Shown here: positions 46,976 to 55,198 of the stretch, in pieces | Layout: each line of letters begins with the position of its first letter | How positions within the stretch are numbered: position 1 is the first letter of the stretch | Assembly: GCA_965262565.1 (NCBI GenBank) | Contig: CBDHFQ010000026.1 | Location: forward strand, 248,001 to 312,000 | Direction: 5' to 3' | Length of the DNA stretch: 64,000 nt | Source: CBDHFQ01 sp965262565 | Lineage (GTDB): Bacteria > Bacteroidota > Bacteroidia > J057 | Translations under genes and position numbers: made by a program | The notes under the pieces: generated by a model | The model's database searches: none | Told to the model about the DNA's origin: nothing | Seen by the model: only the letters and a program-made list of their open reading frames with translations

Positions 46976-47006
46976 AACCTGCTATTACTTTAGCAGGTTT
47001 TTTTAT
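46976..47006 (+). terminator. Rho-independent terminator of the coiled-coil lipoprotein gene
   Basis: AACCTGCT (46976-46983) pairs with AGCAGGTT (46992-46999), loop of eight bases, followed by a T-rich run to 47006. It lies 40 bp after the stop at 46937 and immediately before the stop of the convergent TonB receptor gene. Confidence 0.85.
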
Positions 47007-49823
47007 TTAAAAGGATAGTTTTAGCCCCCAAAGTATATGCCTGGGAGCAAGAAATCTGGCAGGATTAAAGGGAGGAAGACCATTGTTTTGAGGATCGGGA
47101 AAAAGGGGATCTCTGAACTCCAAAGGAAGTGGATCTCCCAATTCATATGCATCGCCTGTGATTCCATTAATTATAGCTGCGGATCGATAGTTAAATATAT
47201 TCTGGACTTCTACACTTATGCCTAGTGTGACTAAATTTCCTAGAAAAAGATCTCTTGATATCCTGATGTCAGTCCAAAACCATGGACTCCCCACATTCTC
47301 AAAAGGCTGATCCTCTATTCTTTCATACTCTTCTCTGCCTGTCTCTTCATTAATTCGTACTAATCTAAAGGGGGTATATCTCAATCCTGATTTAAAAGTA
47401 GAAGTAAGACTCAGCCTAAACCCATGTAAAGGAAGATTCAACAGATAATCACTGGAATCAGGCGTTAAAATAAGGAGGAACTTAAGATCAAAAGGTCTAT
47501 CCCAGGCAAGAAATTGTTCTTCAGTAGCATTAACAAATCCCTGCTGACGGATTTGGAGCGCCGACTCTGCAGCAGTATTTGATTTACCAGTAGCGATGCT
47601 ATACGAACCTGAAAGCGTACTCAATAAAGATTTTCCTATCCGATGCGTCAACGCTAATTCCAATCCTCTAATTCGAGCAAAGTCCTGATTGATAAAAAAC
47701 GTTTTTTCCGTAAAACTCCCCGTTCTGTCCCGAATCAAAATCCGACGACTTACGATGTAGTCAAATTTATCATTATTAAAAGCCGTAATAGATAAGGCCC
47801 AATCTTTTGTCAGTTGGGATTTAAGCCCAGCTTCATAAGAAACCGTCACTTCAGGATTAATATTCGGATTCCCCAAATTTGCCAAAAAAGAGCCATCCTG
47901 AAATACAGGATCCAATCCCGCATACACAAATCGGGGATGAGGAAGCCTCATAAAATGGCTATAATTAAAGTACAATACTTTATTCTCTGTAACAGGGAAG
48001 GAAACATTCAATCTGGGAAGCAGTCTACCTTTCCACCTTCTTCCAAACAAGGAGACTGTTTCTTCCCGATAGTCTTCCCTAACTGCATCCACCACAGGTG
48101 CCAGTGGATCCTCAACAGCTTCATCAGCAAATTTTCCCGGAGCCCAATAATTAAACCTAAGTCCTACAGAAGCAATGATACCCTTATACCTAATTTCATC
48201 TTGAACAAAAACCCCTCCTGTACTAGGTTGAACCCTCCAAAAATCACTCGATCTCCCAAGACTCGTAGATGGCGTAGTCAATGAATCGTTAATGCGAATA
48301 GGCGCCCCTACCCAAGGCCTTTCTACATCTATCCATTGATAAGTCTGGGCTTTATGTTCTTGCCCAAAAGTGACAAAATGTGTCTTATTTTGGCTCTGAA
48401 ATTGAAATTGAGTTTTTACGGTATATTCTCTTGCGTAATGATCATGCCACAGAGACGCTATTCCTCCATTATTAGCTAATCCTGGTCCGGGAAACACAAA
48501 AACAGCTTCGCTTCCAGGATTAAATATACTTACGGGATCAGTTACAATAGAGGCTGCATCTAAAATTCTATCTACCGTTTCCTCTCGAAAAGCTCTCCCA
48601 TTCGCATCAGCCCTTAAATTTGTAAATAATCTTCCCAATGAAACATTTAAGATCCATCGGTCCCCTAAGATTCCCTTGAGATTAATTACAGATAAATTAG
48701 AGTGATGGGTGTAAGTATTGGCCAGATCGGGGTCAAGGCTAAAAAAATATTGGAGCCCTGGAGTAACCACAGCATCATTTCCTATAATTTGAAGCGATCT
48801 GGTATTCTGGTTGATATTTAAGCTATGTTGATTTGTAAGAGTCGCTTTCCAACCTGGAGAAATATTCCAAGCAAATTTTAAGGTGTTGGACCATCGATTA
48901 TCCTGACGAGGTGCCCATCTTGTCTGATTCTCAAAAAGGGAGGAACGAAGTTGGTCAGCAATAACTCTATAGTAATTATCCGTGAGAAATATTCCTACAT
49001 TGGTAAAAAAAGTGAGCTTATCGCCTATTAATGGACCACTAAAAGAAATATCAGCTCTGTCAGTGTTCCAGCTAGGCCCCTGATTTTTATTAAATCCCAG
49101 ATTGTCTCGTTGGTAATTCAGGTTCAAAGAAAACTTTTTCCCTCCTTCTTTAATACTTGTTGCTACTACTCCAGAAGATCCACTACCATAAGCAGCACCA
49201 CTTCCTCCTGTAATTACCTCCACATTCTCAATCGCATTCGCCTGAACTTCTACCCCAAAACCTGTTCCTGCCAGCGGATCCTGCGCATTGATTCCCTCTA
49301 TCAAATATTCCGTTTCATATATCCTCCCACCTCTTATCTGAATCCCATCAGGCGTTTCGTTTACTCCTACTTGTAAGGCAACGATATCCTGCACATTTTC
49401 CACACTCAACTGGCCGATTTCCTCAGAATTTATCCTGATTAAAGACTTTCCAGACTCTAAATCTATCAGATTTCGTTGGCCCACAATCTCAACCTCTCCC
49501 AGCGTTTGAACCGTAGGAACCATGCTTACTTCCATGTTCGTTGGCTCCCCTTCTATCATAGTCGTTCCATGATATATCTTTTCTGCAAATCCTATATAAG
49601 AGAATCGAACAGAATAGTCTCCCGGTTTTAAACCTGTAATTTCAAATGTGCCATCATCTTTAGAATAAGCTCCTTGATATGTACCAATGACAAGGACTGT
49701 TGCCCCTTTAAGTGGTTCACCGCTTGTGGCATCTGATATTTTTCCTGTCAATATGGTAGATTGGCTATATCCCAAGCGCAATAATACAGAACCTATAACC
49801 AAACAAAGTAACAATTGCTTCAT
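47007..49823 (-). CDS. TonB-dependent receptor with N-terminal carboxypeptidase-regulatory-like domain
   Basis: The ATG at 49823 gives a signal peptide (MKQLLLCLVIGSVLL..., cleaved near YSQS) and 938 residues; the longer frame from 49946 would precede it with 41 unlikely residues. The N-terminal domain (TGKISDATSGEPLKGATVLV) is a CarboxypepD_reg-like fold, then a plug domain with Q-V-G-V-N-E-T-P-D-G-I-Q-I-R-G-G-R and then the beta-barrel ending in GLKLSF, a typical aromatic C-terminus. It imports an unknown substrate across the outer membrane with TonB energy. No SusD-like gene is adjacent, so a polysaccharide-uptake role is not supported. Confidence 0.88.
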   Translation of the reverse strand: MKQLLLCLVIGSVLLRLGYSQSTILTGKISDATSGEPLKGATVLVIGTYQGAYSKDDGTFEITGLKPGDYSVRFSYIGFAEKIYHGTTMIEGEPTNMEVSMVPTVQTLGEVEIVGQRNLIDLESGKSLIRINSEEIGQLSVENVQDIVALQVGVNETPDGIQIRGGRIYETEYLIEGINAQDPLAGTGFGVEVQANAIENVEVITGGSGAAYGSGSSGVVATSIKEGGKKFSLNLNYQRDNLGFNKNQGPSWNTDRADISFSGPLIGDKLTFFTNVGIFLTDNYYRVIADQLRSSLFENQTRWAPRQDNRWSNTLKFAWNISPGWKATLTNQHSLNINQNTRSLQIIGNDAVVTPGLQYFFSLDPDLANTYTHHSNLSVINLKGILGDRWILNVSLGRLFTNLRADANGRAFREETVDRILDAASIVTDPVSIFNPGSEAVFVFPGPGLANNGGIASLWHDHYAREYTVKTQFQFQSQNKTHFVTFGQEHKAQTYQWIDVERPWVGAPIRINDSLTTPSTSLGRSSDFWRVQPSTGGVFVQDEIRYKGIIASVGLRFNYWAPGKFADEAVEDPLAPVVDAVREDYREETVSLFGRRWKGRLLPRLNVSFPVTENKVLYFNYSHFMRLPHPRFVYAGLDPVFQDGSFLANLGNPNINPEVTVSYEAGLKSQLTKDWALSITAFNNDKFDYIVSRRILIRDRTGSFTEKTFFINQDFARIRGLELALTHRIGKSLLSTLSGSYSIATGKSNTAAESALQIRQQGFVNATEEQFLAWDRPFDLKFLLILTPDSSDYLLNLPLHGFRLSLTSTFKSGLRYTPFRLVRINEETGREEYERIEDQPFENVGSPWFWTDIRISRDLFLGNLVTLGISVEVQNIFNYRSAAIINGITGDAYELGDPLPLEFRDPLFPDPQNNGLPPFNPARFLAPRHILWGLKLSF

Positions 49824-49947
49824 GAATGCTGCTGATTTAAAAACAAATATCCCAATCCTATATAAAGCTGCAAGAATTGGTGTATAAAAAAGGAGAAAGC
49901 TTAACAAGTTATTCGAATCCCGGAAGCGTCTAATGGTTATCAGCATA

Positions 49948-49981
49948 CAAAGGTAATGGCAATTCTATCTTTATTGTCAAA
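49948..49981 (-). promoter_or_regulatory. Candidate Bacteroidota promoter for the TonB receptor gene
   Basis: On the minus strand a TACCTTTG sequence (49955-49948) matches the Bacteroidota -7 consensus TAnnTTTG, with a TTTG (49981-49978) 22 bases upstream as the -33 element. It lies about 125 bases before the receptor start at 49823. The spacer is slightly long, so this is a candidate only. Confidence 0.45.
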
Positions 49982-50058
49982 AGAACAAATTAACATTTAC
50001 CTTTATAGATAGGTTAATAAGGCCTATGAAAATTATTGTTAATTAAAATTGCTTAACA

Positions 50059-50973
50059 GTGGAATTCGGGAAGTTAGCAGATGTGTCGAAGGTCGATTTT
50101 ACCCTTCCTCATCACGATCCTAGAAATGAAGAACATTGGTCCCCTTCTGATCTTATTGATGATCCCCATCTTTATATAGGTTTACCAAGATGGGCGAGTA
50201 AAGTATGGCTGGGAGATCTTTATCCTAATAAAACGCGTCAGGCGGACTACCTTCGCCATTATGCGCAAACATATAATACGATCGAGCTAAACTCTACCCA
50301 TTACAGAATCCCTAAACATGAGATCGTCCAACGGTGGAGAGATATGACTCCCTCCTCCTTTCGTTTCTGCCCCAAAATTCCCCAAAGCATCTCTCATTAC
50401 CATAAATTACTCGCTTCAGGCCAACTTTCCTCCTTCATAGATGCCATCGCTCAATTTGAAGATAAACTCGGATGTAGCTTCGTACAATTGCCGCATTATT
50501 TCGGACCAGCATTAATGACTAATCTCGTCGAATTCTTGAACCAGTGGCCTGAATCTTTTCCATTAGCCATCGAATTTCGAAACGAATCCTGGTTTGATCA
50601 TCAATTGCTCATCGGAGAGGCTTATGAGTTATTGGCTCGAAAAAAAGTGAGCTGTGTGATTACCGATGTAGCCGGAAGAAGAGATGTGTCCCACAATTCT
50701 CTTCCCGTACCCATAGCGATGCTCAGGTTCGTTGCTAATGGACTTCATGAAACGGATTATATTCGATTTCAAGCCTGGCAAAAGAGAATAGATGAATGGA
50801 GAAAAAGCGGATTATCAGAACTTTATTTTTTTGTTCACCAACCCGAAGACGATCAAACACATACTTTTGGAAAGTTTGTAATCGATCAGTTTCAACGGCA
50901 ATTTGGGTTCTCCTATGAAGCAGAACTTCTCGAACAAGAGGCTAAAAAAGGAAATCAGATGAGTTTGTTCTAA
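50059..50973 (+). CDS. DUF72 family protein
   Basis: The 304-residue protein matches DUF72 (YecE-like), with Y-I-G-L-P-R-W-A-S (about residues 36-44), NTIELNSTHYRIPK (about 74-87), FCPKIPQSISH (about 105-115), the FRNESWFD (about 174-181) segment and a late FVHQP. The family is thought to have a TIM-barrel-like fold; its function is not established. The start is GTG at 50059. No signal peptide is present. It is transcribed divergently from the TonB receptor gene. Confidence 0.87.
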   Translation: MEFGKLADVSKVDFTLPHHDPRNEEHWSPSDLIDDPHLYIGLPRWASKVWLGDLYPNKTRQADYLRHYAQTYNTIELNSTHYRIPKHEIVQRWRDMTPSSFRFCPKIPQSISHYHKLLASGQLSSFIDAIAQFEDKLGCSFVQLPHYFGPALMTNLVEFLNQWPESFPLAIEFRNESWFDHQLLIGEAYELLARKKVSCVITDVAGRRDVSHNSLPVPIAMLRFVANGLHETDYIRFQAWQKRIDEWRKSGLSELYFFVHQPEDDQTHTFGKFVIDQFQRQFGFSYEAELLEQEAKKGNQMSLF

Positions 50974-51033
50974 TTATTGAAATAGGCAAGATTTTAAGAC
51001 CTTTATCCATTCTTACATTTAACACATATTATT

Positions 51034-52164
51034 TTGGGGCTCATTGTTCTGTATATATTGATACCTACGCTCATTTTGTATGGCGAAAGAAGGGTGCCAA
51101 TTATTTCTTTCTTTAGCCCTGCCTTCTTTTGTTATCTAGCAGGGATTATCCTGGGAAATATTATTCCTCCATATGTGGACCACGAATTAACCCATAATAT
51201 CATTATTGGTACCGTACTGATAGCTATTCCTTTATTGCTATTTTCCACTGATATGCGTTCCTGGTTTCAATTAGCTCCTGTATTTGTTAAGTCTTACGTC
51301 CTTTATTTATTCGCCATCCTTTTTGTGGTGAGCATCGTATTTTATCTTTTCGAACCAAAGCTGAACAATGCCCATCAAATAGCCGGTATGTCTGTGGGAG
51401 TATATGTGGGAGGTACGGCTAATTTGGCAGCTATTGGTACAGCATTAGAAGTTCCTGAACTATTATTTGTGCAGTTGAACTTAATAGACCTATTTCTTTC
51501 GGGATTATATCTCATGATTCTCCTCACAGTAGCCCAGAAGATATTAAATTTATTTTTACCCGCTTCTCCATATGCTGATGAAATTGATTCGTCCCAATAT
51601 ACTGTGTCAGCCACTCCAAACCCGGGATTTCCCTTTTGGAACACTTCTTCTTTACAGCAAATTGGAATAGGAATATTGTGTAGTATGATTGTAATCGGAA
51701 TAAGTGTCGGGATGAGTTTCCTATTTTATGGAGAAACAAAGGAGATTTTCATTTTAATTAGCCTGACCTTACTGGGATTAGCAGCTTCCCAAATCACCTT
51801 CATCAGAACATTGTCCTATACCTACGAAACAGGACAATATATTTTTCTCATCTTCTGCTTTGCTACCGGAATTCTGGTAGACATAAGCCAAATGACCGAA
51901 GGAAGTGTGGATTATTTGATATTTATGGCCTCTGTCGTATATGGTACGCTGTTGGTACATATGTTTCTATGTTCCCTTTTTCGAATAGATACCGATACTG
52001 CACTTACGACTTCTACGGCAGGAATATTTGGCCCCCCTTTTATAGGTCCATTAGCTCAAGCATTGAAAAATAGGGCGATCGTTCCTTCGGGCATGATTCT
52101 CGGCATTATCGGGTTGGCGTTAGGAAACCTCTTAGGGGTAGGACTCGCATGGTGGTTTGGGTAA
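51034..52164 (+). CDS. DUF819 family integral membrane protein
   Basis: The 376-residue protein has ten or more hydrophobic segments and matches the DUF819 (YjcL-like) pattern, with ERRVPIISFFSPAFFCYLAG, an early conserved region, GGTANLAAIG (about residues 126-135) and LVHMFLCSLFRID. The family is proposed to be a transporter, but substrate is unknown. The frame opens with TTG at 51034; no in-frame ATG is close, so the true start is uncertain. It lies 60 bp after the DUF72 gene. Confidence 0.83.
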   Translation: MGLIVLYILIPTLILYGERRVPIISFFSPAFFCYLAGIILGNIIPPYVDHELTHNIIIGTVLIAIPLLLFSTDMRSWFQLAPVFVKSYVLYLFAILFVVSIVFYLFEPKLNNAHQIAGMSVGVYVGGTANLAAIGTALEVPELLFVQLNLIDLFLSGLYLMILLTVAQKILNLFLPASPYADEIDSSQYTVSATPNPGFPFWNTSSLQQIGIGILCSMIVIGISVGMSFLFYGETKEIFILISLTLLGLAASQITFIRTLSYTYETGQYIFLIFCFATGILVDISQMTEGSVDYLIFMASVVYGTLLVHMFLCSLFRIDTDTALTTSTAGIFGPPFIGPLAQALKNRAIVPSGMILGIIGLALGNLLGVGLAWWFG

Positions 52165-52410
52165 TTACTTTCCAGTAGCTGTAGGAATTTTTCGTGAGGT
52201 AGCCAATTTATCTCCCTTTACCAATTTCATTTCCAAATTTTCGTTTTAACATAAAGCCTTAATTCTTCTGTGTTAATTATTCACGTTTAGCTAGGGATCT
52301 CCTTATTGTGTTAAAAATATTTTCTGGATTTCTCCACAAAAGAAAGATTTTATCAAATCTGATCATGAAAACTCAGCCACAAGAAGTATATTATTGATAA
52401 TAATGAGCTT

Positions 52411-52974
52411 ATGCCAGGATCGATACGCACGTACTGGGGTTTTCTACTATTATTGCTCTTATCCTTACCAGCTTTAGGACAGCGCCAATTAGCCCTTGAG
52501 AATGCTAAAAGGTTCAAAAGAATAGTGTTTTACCCCGGAGATGCCATTCGATTTCAAGTAGTTGACTCGAAAGATCGCGTAAATGGAATTATCGAAGCTA
52601 TTACTGATTCGAGCATCATTATAGTTAAAACGGTTACCCTTTCTTACGTCAATGGCAACAGCATTTCTACCTATAGAGATCAAATTCCCCTTAGGATGAT
52701 CAGAGCAATATATCCTCCAGACCAAACGGCCTGGTATCAGTTTCGCAATATGTTTTATGCAGGCACAATTATAGGTGGCTCAGGATTAATTACTGTTTCG
52801 ATTGCCAATAGTCTCATCGAAAGCCAGGTGCCAGACTTCAACAGTTTAGCTATCGTAGCAGGGATTATGACTACGGGATTAGCGGTGAGGTATATAGGGA
52901 GAAATCGTTACAAAATCGGGAAGAAATGGAAGTTAAAAGCCATGCCCATCCTTTCTAAAAAGCCTAAACGTTGA
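52411..52974 (+). CDS. Putative exported membrane protein, unknown family
   Basis: The 187-residue protein has a signal-like helix (about residues 8-22) with a likely cleavage after ALGQ. A beta-rich region follows (FYPGDAIRFQVVDSKDRVNGIIEAITDSSIIIV), then two hydrophobic segments (about residues 110-130 and 142-160) and a basic C-terminal tail. No motif identifies a function. It stands alone between two intergenic gaps. Confidence 0.58.
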   Translation: MPGSIRTYWGFLLLLLLSLPALGQRQLALENAKRFKRIVFYPGDAIRFQVVDSKDRVNGIIEAITDSSIIIVKTVTLSYVNGNSISTYRDQIPLRMIRAIYPPDQTAWYQFRNMFYAGTIIGGSGLITVSIANSLIESQVPDFNSLAIVAGIMTTGLAVRYIGRNRYKIGKKWKLKAMPILSKKPKR

Positions 52975-52987
52975 TTCAGATTCTCCT

Positions 52988-53028
52988 AAAAAAATAAACT
53001 CCATTACCTTTCTGGAAAAGTAATGGAG
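52988..53028 (-). terminator. Rho-independent terminator of the bacilliredoxin gene
   Basis: CTCCATTAC (52999-53007) pairs perfectly with GTAATGGAG (53020-53028). On the minus strand the hairpin is followed by a T-rich run (plus-strand bases 52996-52988 are nearly all A). It lies 22 bp past the stop of the gene at 53050. Confidence 0.85.
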
Positions 53029-53049
53029 CATTCACAAATGAATGTTTCG

Positions 53050-53466
53050 TTACGATCTGCAAAATTCGTCGAAAGCAGCGGTCAAATTAGCTGCAATCAT
53101 TTCAGCAGGACGACCTTCTATATGATGTCTCTCAATGATATGTACTAACTGCCCATCTTTAAATAATGCCATAGAAGGAGAAGAAGGAGGATAAGGTAAC
53201 ATGTACTCTCTTGCACGTTTTGTTGCCTCAAAAGCCACTCCGGCAAATACAGTTACAGTCCTGTCAGGTAAAGCATCATGCTGAAGTGCTCTTGTTACCC
53301 CAGGTCTAGCTGTTCCTGCTGCACAACCGCAAACAGAATTTACTACTACCAGGGTAGTTCCAGGTTCTTTCAACAGTTGATCTATCTCATTTGGATCTGT
53401 AATATCCCTAATTCCTGCGTCAACTAATTCCGCACGCATAGGTGCTACTATCTGAGGAGGATACAT
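53050..53466 (-). CDS. Bacilliredoxin, BrxA/BrxB family
   Basis: The 138-residue protein contains the family motif C-G-C (in NSVCGCAAGTARPG, about residues 45-58) within a thioredoxin-like fold, and a CR-containing C-terminus. BrxA/BrxB (YphP/YqiW) proteins remove bacillithiol from cysteines of target proteins under oxidative stress. Whether this organism makes bacillithiol is an inference. Length fits the family. A perfect hairpin terminator follows. Confidence 0.9.
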   Translation of the reverse strand: MYPPQIVAPMRAELVDAGIRDITDPNEIDQLLKEPGTTLVVVNSVCGCAAGTARPGVTRALQHDALPDRTVTVFAGVAFEATKRAREYMLPYPPSSPSMALFKDGQLVHIIERHHIEGRPAEMIAANLTAAFDEFCRS

Positions 53467-53619
53467 AATATTCAGTTTATTAGTTATTTAAATCAATTCT
53501 GAATTAACTACAAAACTAAGGAAAAAGTCAAGTTGTTTCTAAACTATTCGTTCCAAAATTGTATCTACTTCAGAGAAAGCAGACCACATAAGCCTAGCAA
53601 ATTGATAATCAAGCACTTA

Positions 53620-53778
53620 TTAATCCCAAAGAATAAAGATACTCAGTGGCCAAAAGAATAAAGTGATCATCACGGCATACCATGGGCTCTTTCCTTTTTC
53701 CTTCGCAGTTTCATACACATCTACCAACATACCCAAAAATACTCCAATAAGGGCAAATATTATTATTTCAGGATTCAT
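53620..53778 (-). CDS. Small 52-residue membrane protein
   Basis: The frame opens at ATG (53778..53776) and ends at TAA (53622..53620). The product has a first hydrophobic helix (MNPEIIIFALIGVFLGMLV), a polar loop with DVYETAKEKGKSP, and a second hydrophobic helix (WYAVMITLFFWPLSIFILW). Two clean helices separated by a charged loop are unlikely by chance in a non-coding frame. An opposite-strand frame (53663-53899) overlaps it but has a far less protein-like composition. Function unknown; it is too short for many gene callers. Confidence 0.6.
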   Translation of the reverse strand: MNPEIIIFALIGVFLGMLVDVYETAKEKGKSPWYAVMITLFFWPLSIFILWD

Positions 53779-53887
53779 AGCTGTCGATATAAAGTTATTT
53801 TATAATATTACGGTTTTACCCTATACTCAGGTTTCACTAAACACCCAGAAGAATTTACCCTTTCCCAGATCACATATTACTTCCAGG

Positions 53888-55090
53888 CTAAGAAGCTGAT
53901 AGGAACAAAGTAAGAAGTTGAAATCCTAGAGCAGATAAACCCTGTGCTCCTTCCATATCGATATTTGTATTAATGGCCAGTGCTAGTTGATGTGTAGGAT
54001 TAAGGATCAATATGCCAGCCCCTCCTTCTACACTTCCTGTATGATATATGAACACATTGTTTGGTGGATCTGCTTTGATCATCCATCCAATACCGTAGCC
54101 TGTCGGAATTTTTGAGGCGGTAAGCTGACTTGAAAAAAGGGTTAATTGAGTATCTGTAGAAATAAGCGAATCCGAAAAAATCCCCATCGCTAATCTCATT
54201 AAATCCTCCGAAGTTGAAAGCATTCCTCCAGAAGGCCACTTATAGCTTACATCGACTTCTACAGCAGGTCGAACTTTCCCAAATGTATTGATCCTGTAAT
54301 AAGTAGCTTTATGTGGAATAGGGTAATTTGAAATATCATCCATCTCCGTATCTTTCATACCAAGGGGATCAAAAACAGCTTCCCGTATAAATGCTGGAAA
54401 AGAAGTATCTGCTACCTGTTCCATGATCACTCCTAATAAGTTGTATCCGAAGCTGGAATAGTGAAAATAGGTTCCCGGAACGAAGAGTAATGGATCATCC
54501 TGAAATTTTTCCAGTCCATCCCCTAAAGAAGTGTAGTGTTCATTCCAAGCTCTTTCTATCCACTTATCCCATGTTCTATAATGCCTTATTCCTCCCATAT
54601 GTCCTCCAAGTATCCTTATAGAGATATTATGCTTTTTTTCAGGAAAATCAGGGAAATAGTTGTTGACATATTGATCCACATCAATCGCTCCTTTATCTAT
54701 CAACACCCCTAATCCTATGCTGGTCATAGCTTTCGAAATACTTCCTATTCTCATTTTGGTCTTATGGGACATCGGAACTTGCAGGGCTATATCTTCAAAT
54801 CCGTATGCTGCCGACCAAATTATTGCCGAAGCTTTAGCGACGGCTATGGTCATTCCTGGAAGATTAGCAGTAGCAGCATATTCTTGGGCCATATTATTCG
54901 ATCGTACAATCACAGACGCATATTCAGGGCTTGCCAGAAATGTAGTTGAAGGAAGTGTAGAAATCTCTGGATAAATATTTCTACTTGTTAGAAAAAGAAA
55001 GCCTACTGCAACTAACATGCACAACAGGATGATTAATATCCCAAAGATCCATCTATTGACTCGTTTTGTATTGGCAGAATAGTTACCCAT
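53888..55090 (-). CDS. Serine hydrolase, class C beta-lactamase/PBP-like
   Basis: The 400-residue protein has an N-terminal membrane helix (about residues 13-31). The serine hydrolase motifs are seen: S-I-S-K (about residues 117-120), Y-S-S-F-G-Y-N with the YxN element (about 209-215) and H-T-G-S (about 358-361). Such proteins act as esterases, D-aminopeptidases or carboxypeptidases. This one is probably membrane-bound with the catalytic domain outside. It resembles the C-terminal domain of the 10086-13145 protein. Confidence 0.85.
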   Translation of the reverse strand: MGNYSANTKRVNRWIFGILIILLCMLVAVGFLFLTSRNIYPEISTLPSTTFLASPEYASVIVRSNNMAQEYAATANLPGMTIAVAKASAIIWSAAYGFEDIALQVPMSHKTKMRIGSISKAMTSIGLGVLIDKGAIDVDQYVNNYFPDFPEKKHNISIRILGGHMGGIRHYRTWDKWIERAWNEHYTSLGDGLEKFQDDPLLFVPGTYFHYSSFGYNLLGVIMEQVADTSFPAFIREAVFDPLGMKDTEMDDISNYPIPHKATYYRINTFGKVRPAVEVDVSYKWPSGGMLSTSEDLMRLAMGIFSDSLISTDTQLTLFSSQLTASKIPTGYGIGWMIKADPPNNVFIYHTGSVEGGAGILILNPTHQLALAINTNIDMEGAQGLSALGFQLLTLFLSAS

Positions 55091-55198
55091 ATTAATTGAT
55101 GGAGATGCTTGCCCTGATTAAAAAGGTAAGAATTGGGAAATTGTTAATCATAGTGTAATATCTGTTGATGAACTTTCTAAGCCAAAATAGAAATCAAC

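Noticed and set aside
47007..49823. SusCD-type polysaccharide utilisation locus
   Set aside because: No SusD homologue, glycan-degrading cluster or matching regulator sits beside the TonB receptor.
53663..53899. Plus-strand frame of 78 codons
   Set aside because: It overlaps the more protein-like 52-residue minus-strand frame and has an unstructured composition with no motif.
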